Assembly: GCF_000732905.1 (NCBI RefSeq)
Contig: NZ_CP007588.1
Span: forward strand, 558,001 to 622,000
DNA from: Weissella tructae
GTDB lineage: Bacteria; Bacillota; Bacilli; Lactobacillales; Lactobacillaceae
Direction of reading: 5' to 3'
DNA length: 64,000 bases
Below the pieces are notes generated by a model that had not been told where the DNA came from, made no database searches, and saw only the letters and a list, made by a program, of their open reading frames with translations. A program made the position numbers and the translations under genes. Positions 46,313-54,233 of the stretch are shown in pieces. Position 1 is the stretch's first letter; the number at the start of each line of letters is the position of its first letter.

Positions 46313-47782
46313 ATGTGGCTATTGAGTACCCGAGATAACCGTAGCATCAGAGTGCAAAATTATCTTGTATCCAATCCTGGAAGAATCGTTACTCTGTCAG
46401 CTGCGGCAATTGAGCTCAATATCTCAAAATATAATATACAACGTGACTTAGAAGCCTTAAATGACATCTATCTCACACAATTTCAAAACGATATTCCTAG
46501 TTTCGAATTTTCATCTGATCACAAAAGTATTCGTATTTCAAAAATACAGATGATACATGTTGAACAGTTGAAACGAGAATTGTTACAACACTCAACAAAA
46601 ATGATGCTGCTTAATTCGTTCTTTTTAGAAGAATATAAGACAGCAGACGCAATATTACACGATATTAATATCAGTTATACGCTTTTACGTAAATATATCC
46701 GAGATATGAACGATTATCTCGCACAATCAGATATTTTAATATCAAATAACTTTACCTTGATTGGTGACGAATTAAATATTCGTCGACTGATGTTTGAAAC
46801 ATATTATTTGTACTATGATCTTGATGAATCTGTTTTACAGACATATTATCTAACCACTGTTTCAGATTTTCAGGAACATTTACCTGACGATATCAAAAAA
46901 TCACCAACGCGTATTAAAACGTATCGCATTATGCGAATTATTTGGTTTTTACGCATTCGAAATAAGCATTCACTTTCAACAAACATTAATTTTATTGATT
47001 TTTCTAAGTTAGAAAAAGTAGATAACTACAGTTATTTACTAGCCATCAAAAATTATGATTTGTTGAACGTAAACTTACCTCCAGAACAACGTGATTTAGA
47101 AATTGAGTATGGACTATTTGTCAGCATAGTGATGGGCGGGGTTAGGATTCCAGATCTATCCCAAGCGCTTGTTCCACATATGCAAGAACGATTAGCACAA
47201 ATTTCAAACGTTATTCAAGATGAATTTACGCTGATTTTCAGGAAAGAACTGGAAGTCGAAGAATTAAATGCAATCATGCAGCAATTATTAATCAGTAATA
47301 TCCAATTGGTGATGATGCATCGAACAATTATTCAACATCCAATGTATAAATCAGCCGATTTATTACTATATTCTGTTTCACATGAATTGTCTTTGAATAT
47401 TGGTGAACGTTTATCTGTATTATGTAATATCAGTATTGCAGAACTAGAAAAATCTCTGTTAATTGAATATATGACTGTCTTTCATCATTTTATTATTGAA
47501 ACACAAGGTAAATATCTACCTAACATTAATATTGTGATTGATATGATCGACATGCCCAATTTGAAAGATGAAACACAACGCATTCTAGAAGAATATGTCT
47601 TATTTAAAATTAACGTTGTCGACAATGACACGTCCGAAAACATAGATATTATCATTTCCGATATACCGCTATTAGATAAAGGCACAACCAATATCGTCTG
47701 GCGAGGATTACCGGATTATGATGATTTATTTAGTTTTCATAAAATCGCTGGTCTCATGATTCGTGACAAACTGCGTACGTGA
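46313..47782 (+). CDS. Mga-like transcriptional regulator
   Basis: A 489-residue regulator. An N-terminal winged helix (about 8-65) has AAIELNISKYNIQRDLEAL, a second HTH lies at about 75-130, PRD-like helical regions cover about 165-380, and a C-terminal EIIB-like fold covers about 395-485. This is the layout of Mga and AtxA. Such proteins activate surface protein genes, so control of the WxL locus immediately upstream is a natural guess. The PRD histidines usually phosphorylated by the PTS are not obvious to me. GAGAAAG lies before the ATG. Confidence 0.82.
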   Translation: MWLLSTRDNRSIRVQNYLVSNPGRIVTLSAAAIELNISKYNIQRDLEALNDIYLTQFQNDIPSFEFSSDHKSIRISKIQMIHVEQLKRELLQHSTKMMLLNSFFLEEYKTADAILHDINISYTLLRKYIRDMNDYLAQSDILISNNFTLIGDELNIRRLMFETYYLYYDLDESVLQTYYLTTVSDFQEHLPDDIKKSPTRIKTYRIMRIIWFLRIRNKHSLSTNINFIDFSKLEKVDNYSYLLAIKNYDLLNVNLPPEQRDLEIEYGLFVSIVMGGVRIPDLSQALVPHMQERLAQISNVIQDEFTLIFRKELEVEELNAIMQQLLISNIQLVMMHRTIIQHPMYKSADLLLYSVSHELSLNIGERLSVLCNISIAELEKSLLIEYMTVFHHFIIETQGKYLPNINIVIDMIDMPNLKDETQRILEEYVLFKINVVDNDTSENIDIIISDIPLLDKGTTNIVWRGLPDYDDLFSFHKIAGLMIRDKLRT

Positions 47783-47826
47783 TCAATTGACACAAAAAAC
47801 TATTTAAAATTAGGAGACCATGCTCC

Positions 47827-48003
47827 ATGGGAGAGAAATTACTACAATTACGTATTTCAGAAGACGTCAAAAACAAATGTGACGCCGTTTTTTCTGACCA
47901 AGGTGTGACCATTCAAGGGGCCATTAAAATTATGTTGACCCAGGTCGCTAACACTGGAAATTCACCATTCGATGGTATTTTTGAATCTAAGATTGGTAAA
48001 TAA
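47827..48003 (+). CDS. Short RelB/DinJ-like ribbon-helix-helix protein (copy 1)
   Basis: A 58-residue protein starting MGEKLLQLRISEDVKNKCDA, with the pattern of the RelB/DinJ antitoxin family: a beta strand (LLQLRIS), two helices and the terminal PFD motif (SPFDGIFESK). It ends where DinJ proteins would begin their toxin-binding C-terminal segment, so only the DNA-binding dimer part remains. No toxin gene lies next to it. Two relatives are at 48956 and 62598; copies 1 and 2 share about 30 of 52 aligned residues. AGGAG lies ten bases before this ATG. An earlier ATG at 47820 is in another frame and hits a stop after 20 codons. Confidence 0.72.
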   Translation: MGEKLLQLRISEDVKNKCDAVFSDQGVTIQGAIKIMLTQVANTGNSPFDGIFESKIGK

Positions 48004-48013
48004 CTTTTTATAC

Positions 48014-48041
48014 GAGGCATACAATTATGTGTGCCTTTTTT
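48014..48041 (+). terminator. Terminator after the RHH gene copy 1
   Basis: AGGCATACA pairs with TGTGTGCCT, followed by five more T. Confidence 0.82.
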
Positions 48042-48147
48042 AGTATCGAAAAATCGAAATCACTCTGACAGTTATCTGTACATCACGCAATAAGTGGTAG
48101 ACTAATAAAGTATTGTTGATTCGTCGTTACATGAGGAGGAAATGATT

Positions 48148-48579
48148 ATGTGGTTTTTAAAAAAAGCAACTGACATGGACCAAACAATGTTATTAACGGT
48201 CATGGCTGCACGTGTCTCAGTCTTTGTTGTTGAACAGAAATGTTATTATCAAGAAATTGATACTGATGATTTTTCAGCATTACATTTAATGATGCTGACA
48301 GAAGAAGGCGAATTACAAGCCTATGCTAGGATCATCGACAAAGGGGACTTTATCACCTTTGGTCGTGTCTTAGTATTACCGGAATGGCGTCATACCGGGT
48401 TAGGTAAGTCTCTGGTAGAAGAAACCATCAATCAAATCAAAACATTGTATCCATCTCGAAAAATAAAAATTGAAGCACAAGCATATTTAGTGCGTTTTTA
48501 CACAAATTTTGGATTCGTTGCGACTTCTGACATTTACGACATTGATAATATCCCTCATATTGATATGTCCTTAACTTAA
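48148..48579 (+). CDS. GNAT family acetyltransferase, ElaA-like
   Basis: A 143-residue N-acyltransferase. The N-terminal MAARVSVFVVEQKCYYQEID and the acetyl-CoA-binding GRVLVLPEWRHTGLGKSLVEE (shown in part here: RHTGLGKSLVEE) match the ElaA branch of GNAT enzymes. Substrate unknown. ATG 48148 lies eight bases after AGGAGG; the ATG at 48142 is only two bases from it. A terminator follows. Confidence 0.87.
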   Translation: MWFLKKATDMDQTMLLTVMAARVSVFVVEQKCYYQEIDTDDFSALHLMMLTEEGELQAYARIIDKGDFITFGRVLVLPEWRHTGLGKSLVEETINQIKTLYPSRKIKIEAQAYLVRFYTNFGFVATSDIYDIDNIPHIDMSLT

Positions 48580-48586
48580 TAAATTT

Positions 48587-48623
48587 AAAAAATGGTATAG
48601 CATTTCATGTTATACCATTTTTA
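48587..48623 (+). terminator. Terminator after the GNAT gene
   Basis: AAAAATGGTATA pairs with TATACCATTTTT around a central loop, followed by ATAT. The stem is AT-rich. Confidence 0.75.
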
Positions 48624-48930
48624 TATAGATGTATGATCCCAAAAAACAAGACCATGTCATGAGGTATAGGTTGTCAATTAGTCTACAAACACCTGTACAC
48701 CTTGATTATCCGCTGTAAACAGCTTATATCGGTATACCTTAAAAACCCTTTAAATCAACAAGTAAAACCTTTTACTTGTTTAAATAGTTGAAATCAGTTC
48801 AATTATGTCATGTGTGCGTAAATACTTAAATTTTAAGGTGATACTTTTAAAACAAAAGCGCGGATATCATCGAAATCACATTGCGTAACCCCTGTACTGA
48901 GCATATAATGTAATGACATAAACAATTAAT

Positions 48931-48939
48931 TGGTATAGT
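48931..48939 (+). promoter_or_regulatory. Extended -10 before RHH copy 2
   Basis: TGG followed by TATAGT (48934-48939). The predicted transcription start would fall at or next to the GGGAG ribosome binding site, giving a very short 5' leader. Confidence 0.4.
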
Positions 48940-48955
48940 AAAAAGGGAGATTGAT

Positions 48956-49135
48956 ATGGCTGAACCTAAAGAAAAATTGATTCAATTACGAATCGAAACA
49001 GACGTGAAAGATCGTTGTGAAGAATTGTTTCATGCACAAGGATTAACAATTCAAGGAGCGATTAAAATGATGCTAACGCAAGTATCTCATACTGGCGAAA
49101 CACCATTTGACAATCTATTTTCAGGGAAGCAATAA
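48956..49135 (+). CDS. Short RelB/DinJ-like ribbon-helix-helix protein (copy 2)
   Basis: A 59-residue protein beginning MAEPKEKLIQLRIETDVKDR and ending TPFDNLFSGKQ. Like copies 1 and 3, it keeps the RHH DNA-binding fold and the PFD motif of DinJ/RelB and lacks the C-terminal toxin-binding tail. GGGAG lies seven bases before the ATG. It is monocistronic, closed by a 21-bp hairpin terminator, and faces the convergent abiF gene. A role as a small DNA-binding regulator is more likely than as a toxin-antitoxin partner. Confidence 0.75.
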   Translation: MAEPKEKLIQLRIETDVKDRCEELFHAQGLTIQGAIKMMLTQVSHTGETPFDNLFSGKQ

Positions 49136-49156
49136 ATTTTTCCTTGTCTAAAACTA

Positions 49157-49210
49157 TTAATCATAAGAAAAGACCTTCCATTTTTGTGAAAGGTCTTTTC
49201 TTATGATTAA
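49157..49210. terminator. 21-bp perfect hairpin between RHH copy 2 and abiF
   Basis: The arms 49157-49177 (TTAATCATAAGAAAAGACCT plus T) and 49190-49210 are perfect complements around a 12-base loop. Runs of T and A on both arms make it a likely bidirectional terminator for the two convergent genes. It is the longest perfect stem in the window, equal with the one at 60740. Confidence 0.8.
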
Positions 49211-49340
49211 TGATTATATGACCGAGCGTTCATTATAGAGGCATCGGAATATCTTACTGTTTAATTTGTCCTAGTAACACGATACTTAAATAAAATGTAG
49301 TCTGATAGCGTATTTACCGCCGAATAACATGCTCTTTTAC

Positions 49341-50318
49341 TTACAATTCTGACGAATGTAACTCCATTTCATCTAGAATGAACGGTAAATGGGCGGGGGC
49401 TTTTGTGCCATATAACCTAAGCATTTCCGTAATACCAGTACTCAGAAGGATACTTGGAGTGATATTTCGCCACATTGACAATGCTGCCATTAAAAACTTT
49501 AAATTAGAACCATGGTTCTTCTTTTTAGACACTGATGTCTTGGAAACCTCCGCACGATTATACAGATATGCGCTGTATGTGAAGTTTGCTTCTGGAAAAT
49601 AATTATACATTCGTCCACCATGAGCGGCACGATTTCTAAATTTATTCATAAGCTCCAGGGTCTCGTGAAATATAGTCACTAATTCTTGATAGGGTAGTTG
49701 GTTAATTAATTCATTACCGTATAATCGGCTAATAAGTAATTTCTTGTCTTCAGAGTTAAGCAGTGTAATTGCCATTTTGAGTTGTCCAAAAGTTGTTCCT
49801 TTGACCAAAATCCAAGGTGGCGTATTTCCGTATTTAGTTTTGTAATGTTTGTAAGGATCATAATTCTTATATGTTATTGATGTCATTTCTTTGAACAGTC
49901 TATCTCGTTCAGTATAGTACTTTCGGTCGGGTTTCTGTTGCCACTCGGGTAGTAGTCGTCCCGCATTAAAAACATTGTTGTTCATATACGATGAAAATTG
50001 TTCAGAGTGTTGCTCACCTAAGACGTATGCGAAATTTTGACGTAAAATACTTTCCGCAGCATCTAATCCCCCTAAGATAACATTACGAATTCGTGTATCG
50101 AAGAAATAAAGACTATATATATCTTCAAAAGTTGTTTCCGCTTTAAATATGTCCGGGTCACAACTTTCTAAAAATGTAGATTTATATCCATTGATGATTT
50201 CATAATATCCAAAAGAGCTCAACAGCTCCATAGCGCCGGGCTCATCTTTAAAGACTAATCCACGTTGTTTCAATATATTCATTTGTTCTATTAGTGAAGC
50301 GAATGGTTTTGATTCCAT
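49341..50318 (-). CDS. abiF: AbiF-type abortive infection protein (Abi_2, HEPN ribonuclease fold)
   Basis: A 325-residue protein of the Abi_2/AbiD-AbiF family. N-terminal landmarks are FASLIEQMNILKQRG and LLSSFGYYEIINGYK, followed by FEDIYSLYFFDTRIRN. The probable active site is the HEPN motif Rx4H in KFRNRAAHGGR (Arg228, His233). AbiF proteins stop phage infection in lactococci and related bacteria; recent work describes them as RNA-regulated toxins and relatives of Cas13. ATG 50318 is set by GGAGG six bases upstream. A structured RNA ending in a terminator lies directly before that ribosome binding site. No second protein gene is in the unit. Confidence 0.9.
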   Translation of the reverse strand: MESKPFASLIEQMNILKQRGLVFKDEPGAMELLSSFGYYEIINGYKSTFLESCDPDIFKAETTFEDIYSLYFFDTRIRNVILGGLDAAESILRQNFAYVLGEQHSEQFSSYMNNNVFNAGRLLPEWQQKPDRKYYTERDRLFKEMTSITYKNYDPYKHYKTKYGNTPPWILVKGTTFGQLKMAITLLNSEDKKLLISRLYGNELINQLPYQELVTIFHETLELMNKFRNRAAHGGRMYNYFPEANFTYSAYLYNRAEVSKTSVSKKKNHGSNLKFLMAALSMWRNITPSILLSTGITEMLRLYGTKAPAHLPFILDEMELHSSEL

Positions 50319-50338
50319 CAATATCCTCCAGAAAACGC

Positions 50339-50368
50339 AAAAACCCGACAGATTTTCATCTGCCGGGT
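50339..50368 (-). terminator. Terminator at the end of the abiF-associated RNA
   Basis: The 11-position stem has one mismatch and a GAAA tetraloop, followed by T4. It lies ten bases before the abiF Shine-Dalgarno sequence, so abiF mRNA probably arises by readthrough. Confidence 0.85.
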
Positions 50369-50420
50369 CTAAGTTGGTCTGTACCGACCATTTAATAGGT
50401 TGTAATCATCTTACAACAAA
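50339..50420 (-). ncRNA. abiF-associated structured RNA, candidate RNA antitoxin
   Basis: Read 5' to 3' on the - strand, three hairpins follow one another: GTTGTAA-GATGA-TTACAAC (50417-50399), TGGTC-GGTACA-GACCA (50390-50375) and the terminator ACCCGGCAGAT-GAAA-ATCTGTCGGGT plus TTTT (50368-50339). Nine bases of linker separate RNA end and the abiF GGAGG. Conserved RNAs upstream of abiF genes are known from comparative genomics (the abiF RNA motif) and have been reported to act as antitoxins. The exact 5' end and promoter are not resolved; I found no convincing -35/-10 pair. Confidence 0.72.
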
Positions 50421-50832
50421 ATTATTCCCAGCGTCAAGTTTACACAAATTGTCTCATGTCAGGTATTTTGATATTTATATCTCCACAAACACAATGAAGC
50501 ATGCTCGATTCGAATTCACTATACGCGGTGCATTTTAATGATGTTTCATACATGTTGCGGCAAACATTAGCCGTACGTAAATGAATTAGCCTTTAATCCA
50601 TTTAGTTCCTGGTTGAGATGTTGGCGAAGGCTTGTCTATGATGATTACATCATATCAGGTTAAATCTAATTAACGGAATTGAAGATTACATTAGATGTAA
50701 TGATTCAATGGATCCGTCTTTTGTGCAGACAGTACGCTTAAATACTCCCTTTTAGAACAACGAAAGAGTGTGCAATGTGATAAAATACTATTAATTCTGC
50801 TGTTGAATCGGCTTTGGGAATAAGGAGAAAGC
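50421..50832. other. Intergenic region between the abiF RNA and topB
   Basis: It must contain the - strand promoter of the abiF RNA, near 50425-50470, and contains the + strand extended -10 of topB (TGA-TAAAAT, 50778-50786). A small inverted repeat TTACAT-TAG-ATGTAA lies near 50688. No ORF with a ribosome binding site was seen. Confidence 0.5.
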
Positions 50833-52899
50833 ATGCGGTATTTAATTATTACGGAAAAGCCCAGCGCTCGCAAAAATTTTGAAAAAGCCTTAGGCGGTAA
50901 AAAAGGACATTTTCTAGATTTTGACTACGAATTAACCAATCTTCGTGGCCATGTGATGCAATTGAACGCGCCTGAAAAACAAGTTTCCAAAGAATTAAGT
51001 GAACAAATTTCTAACTGGGGATTAGAATATTTACCTTGGGATTTAACACAATTTAATTGGACAAATACATATATTAAATCTAAAAATTTACGTACCGGAA
51101 AAATTGAATCCACAAAATCATTAATTGATGATTTGAAGAAACAGGCGCAGGGTATGGATGCACTTGTTATCGCGACGGATACGGATCCATCTGGAGAAGG
51201 TGAACTCCTAGCTTGGGAAGCTATCTTTGCCATGGGATGGAAAGGTAAAGTCTTACGTCTTAATTTCATGGACGAATCTGCCAAAAGTCTACAAAAAGCG
51301 TTTGGGCAGCTACGAGACGTCAGCGACCCGATGCAAGATGGAGATTTATTGAAGGGTATGGCCCGGAGTCGCTGGGACTTTGCATCCATGCAATTAACGC
51401 GAATCGCGACTAAAAGCGCGGAACAAAATGGGTACAAAATTTTGTCCCGCCAAGGACGTCTGAAATCAGCCATGATTTACAAGGTATACCAACAAGAGCA
51501 GGCGATTAAAAACTACACGCGTGTACCATTCTTTGAAGCACGCTATAAAGACGACAAGGATAATGTGTACGCACGCGATATCAAAGCCTTGAATGATCGT
51601 TCGTTTCGTCATTTAAATTTGACTGATGCTCATAAAGAAATTGCGCAAGGCATTTATCCTGAAGTTGGAACACCACAAATAACTTCTGATAAAGAAAAGC
51701 GTCAGGCGCCACCTAAGCTACTTGATTTGTCTTCTTTGTCCGCGATTCTAGCGAAAGAAGGCTTCAAAGCCAAGGAAGTCTTAGCAACCTATCAAAAAAT
51801 GTATGAAGCACAGATTGTATCGTATCCTCGTACAGAAGATCGCACAATTACAACTGAACAATTTACGGAAATGTTACCAATAGTTGACCAGATTGCAAAT
51901 CTTGTTGCCGTTGATCCAAGCTTATTAAGCGTCCGAACACCACGAAAGACACATGTTAAAGATGAAGGCGCACACGGGGCTAATCGCCCAGGACTTGTTG
52001 TCCCTGTAAACTTAGATGCGTTGCAAAAATTTGGTCCTTCTGCATCACGGATATATCAAGTTTTGGCTAAAAACTTTTTGGCCATGTTTGCCGCAGATTA
52101 TATCTACCGTCAAATTCACGCTAACATTGCTGAAGCACCAATTTTCACGACCACAATTAACCTACCTCTTCAGATGAATTGGAAGTTGGTATACACAGAC
52201 GCAGACGACCAAAATACTGATATAAATGAAAAGGGAATCGGAACACGTGCCACAATATTTGTACATGAAGGACAAAATCCCAAGCCACAACAACCTACTT
52301 GGCAATGGCTTAAAACCTTTCTTGAGAAATACAATATTGGTACTGGAGCGACTCGTACATCTACATTCTCAGAACTTTCGAACGGAAAAAATGCTTACTT
52401 TATTGATACTAAAGGAAAAATTGCCTTAACAGAAGAAGGGCGAATTTCGGCATATTTAGTACAAGGAACGTATATCGCAAATCCATCTATCACGAAGCGA
52501 GTTTTTGATATTTTCCAAGAAGTAGGCCGTCATGAAACAACCATTGATGCCGCAATGAATTCAATTGTCTTAACCGTTCAAAATGATATGCCCATTATTT
52601 TGAACAATGCCCTGGGGCTCGCGAACGAATTTGAACCACCTAAGAAGAAAACGGCTAAACGACCTAAAAAGAAAGACAAATTAACAGGGATTTTCGTGCC
52701 GACAGGTAAGGAAGTTTCTTTTAATACGAAATGGGGAAGCCATACCTTTACCGAGCATGAAGTATCAGACTTACTATCTGGAAAAGAAATCGATGTGCAC
52801 GGCACTGGTAAGAAAGGGGCTTATACGTATCGCGGTAAGCTGACATCGTTCACATATAAAGGTAAGAAAACCTTTGGTTTTAAAGGTAACTTTGTTTAA
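50833..52899 (+). CDS. topB: Type IA DNA topoisomerase III
   Basis: A 688-residue topoisomerase. The N-terminal TOPRIM domain has Glu8 (ITEKPSA) and the DTD triad at 116-118 (ATDTDPSGEGE). The active-site Tyr is Tyr331 in IVSYPRTEDR. The C-terminal tail (about 615-688) is basic (PPKKKTAKRPKKKDK) and has no zinc fingers, unlike TopA. TopB enzymes resolve single-stranded or replication intermediates and are frequent on plasmids and integrative elements as well as chromosomes. AAGGAG precedes the ATG. Its accessory neighbours suggest a mobile origin, which is not proven. Confidence 0.94.
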   Translation: MRYLIITEKPSARKNFEKALGGKKGHFLDFDYELTNLRGHVMQLNAPEKQVSKELSEQISNWGLEYLPWDLTQFNWTNTYIKSKNLRTGKIESTKSLIDDLKKQAQGMDALVIATDTDPSGEGELLAWEAIFAMGWKGKVLRLNFMDESAKSLQKAFGQLRDVSDPMQDGDLLKGMARSRWDFASMQLTRIATKSAEQNGYKILSRQGRLKSAMIYKVYQQEQAIKNYTRVPFFEARYKDDKDNVYARDIKALNDRSFRHLNLTDAHKEIAQGIYPEVGTPQITSDKEKRQAPPKLLDLSSLSAILAKEGFKAKEVLATYQKMYEAQIVSYPRTEDRTITTEQFTEMLPIVDQIANLVAVDPSLLSVRTPRKTHVKDEGAHGANRPGLVVPVNLDALQKFGPSASRIYQVLAKNFLAMFAADYIYRQIHANIAEAPIFTTTINLPLQMNWKLVYTDADDQNTDINEKGIGTRATIFVHEGQNPKPQQPTWQWLKTFLEKYNIGTGATRTSTFSELSNGKNAYFIDTKGKIALTEEGRISAYLVQGTYIANPSITKRVFDIFQEVGRHETTIDAAMNSIVLTVQNDMPIILNNALGLANEFEPPKKKTAKRPKKKDKLTGIFVPTGKEVSFNTKWGSHTFTEHEVSDLLSGKEIDVHGTGKKGAYTYRGKLTSFTYKGKKTFGFKGNFV

Positions 52900-52989
52900 G
52901 GCCTGATGATATATTCAGTAAAAACATTTAATATAGTACGAATTATATCTAGCTTGTGAAAAATCCACGTATAATCTTGAGTTATAACC

Positions 52990-53018
52990 TTGTAAACTTT
53001 TTATGAAAGCGTTATCAT
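52990..53018 (+). promoter_or_regulatory. Promoter of the lactate oxidase gene
   Basis: TTGTAA (52990-52995), a 17-base spacer and TATCAT (53013-53018). The -10 is inside the cre site. Confidence 0.65.
53003..53018 (+). promoter_or_regulatory. cre site (CcpA operator) over the lactate oxidase -10
   Basis: ATGAAAGCGTTATCAT matches the cre consensus WTGNAANCGNWWNCAW at every position. CcpA binding here would block the promoter when preferred sugars are present. Confidence 0.8.
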
Positions 53019-53060
53019 TGTGTTATCAGGGACGTTTATGAGAATATAGGGGATATAAAT

Positions 53061-54158
53061 ATGACATACATTGCAAGCGAACTAGAAGGACCAATTTCAT
53101 TTGTGAACACCACAGACCTTGAAAAAGGCGCAGAAAAAATTATTCCAACCGGTGGATTCGGTTACATTAATAGTGGTGCGGGTGATTTAATCACCCTACG
53201 TGAAAACGAAACTGCGTTCGAACACGTTAAGATTGAACCTGGTGTACTGAAAAACGTCGAAAATCCGGACACTTCATTGGTATTTGATGGCATGACATTA
53301 ACTGCGCCAATTATTATGGCGCCAGTAGCCGCGCATGGATTAGCTCACGTTCAAGGTGAAGTTGCATCTGCTGCTGGGGTTGCACGTTTTGGTACGATTT
53401 ACACGGCGTCATCATTTGCTAGTAAGTCACTAGAAGACATGCGTGAAGCGGCTGGTCCAGATGCACCACAATTCTTCCAATTCTACATGTCAAAAGATAA
53501 TGCGATTAATGATCAAATTATCGCAGCGGCGGAAGCAAGTGGCGCACGTGCCATTGTATTGACTGCTGATGCGACAGTAGGTGGTAATCGTGAAGCTGAC
53601 AAGCGTAATGGGTTCACATTCCCATTGGCTATGCCAATCGTACAAGCCTACCAAAGTGGGGTTGGACAAACGATGGATGCTGTATACAAGTCAGCAAAGC
53701 AAAAGCTAAGTCCTGATGATGTATCATACATTACATCACGTACTGACTTACCAGTGTACGTAAAAGGAGTTCAAAATCCGAATGATGTAGAGCCTATCTT
53801 AGCTGCCGGTGCAGGTGGAATTTGGGTGTCAAACCACGGGGGACGACAACTAGATGGTGGTCCCGCAGCATTTGATTCATTACGCCGAATTGCGGATGTC
53901 GTGGACCATCGTGTCCCAATCGTATTCGATAGTGGTGTCCGTCGTGGACAACATGTCTTTAAAGCATTAGCATCAGGGGCAGATCTAATCGCTCTTGGTC
54001 GTCCAGTTATTTATGGTCTAGCACTAGGTGGTAGTGTCGGTGTTGAACAAGTATTTAACTTCTTCCAAAACGAACTACAATTAGTCATGCAATTAGCTGG
54101 TACACAAACGATTGACGATGTTAAAAACTTTGAGTTACTACCAAATAAATACATGTAA
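53061..54158 (+). CDS. FMN-dependent alpha-hydroxy acid oxidase (L-lactate oxidase type)
   Basis: A 365-residue TIM-barrel flavoenzyme that oxidises L-lactate to pyruvate, giving H2O2 with oxygen. The catalytic His is in VSNHGGRQLDGG (His259), and the FMN phosphate region is FDSGVRRGQHVFKAL. Substrate and FMN contacts are seen in IMAPVAAHGLAH and LTADATVGGNREADKRNGF (19 residues). Family relatives include lactate monooxygenase and glycolate oxidase; length and start fit LctO of lactic acid bacteria. A cre site over its promoter implies use when sugar is low. Confidence 0.9.
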   Translation: MTYIASELEGPISFVNTTDLEKGAEKIIPTGGFGYINSGAGDLITLRENETAFEHVKIEPGVLKNVENPDTSLVFDGMTLTAPIIMAPVAAHGLAHVQGEVASAAGVARFGTIYTASSFASKSLEDMREAAGPDAPQFFQFYMSKDNAINDQIIAAAEASGARAIVLTADATVGGNREADKRNGFTFPLAMPIVQAYQSGVGQTMDAVYKSAKQKLSPDDVSYITSRTDLPVYVKGVQNPNDVEPILAAGAGGIWVSNHGGRQLDGGPAAFDSLRRIADVVDHRVPIVFDSGVRRGQHVFKALASGADLIALGRPVIYGLALGGSVGVEQVFNFFQNELQLVMQLAGTQTIDDVKNFELLPNKYM

Positions 54159-54167
54159 TTTTGATTC

Positions 54168-54199
54168 AATGCCTCTAAGTTTATATTAGGGGCATTTTT
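54168..54199 (+). terminator. Terminator after the lactate oxidase gene
   Basis: ATGCCTCTAA pairs with TTAGGGGCAT, followed by TTTT. Confidence 0.85.
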
Positions 54200-54233
54200 A
54201 GAATTCATACAGCCTGAAATTCAGGGGGATAGC

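Larger units (their letters stand above)
48580..48955. other. Non-coding region between the GNAT gene and RHH copy 2
   Basis: It starts with a terminator (48587-48623). It then holds an 11-bp perfect inverted repeat (AACAAGTAAAA-CC-TTTTACTTGTT, 48757-48780), two smaller ones (TTGAA/TTCAA near 48788 and CTTAAA/TTTAAG near 48825) and a TGG-TATAGT extended -10 (48931-48939). No convincing ORF was found. The density of inverted repeats is higher than in other gaps of the window. Confidence 0.5.

Noticed and set aside
48956-50318. RHH copy 2 and AbiF as a protein toxin-antitoxin pair
   Set aside because: They are convergent and separated by a bidirectional terminator, so they are not cotranscribed; the structured RNA upstream of abiF is the better antitoxin candidate.
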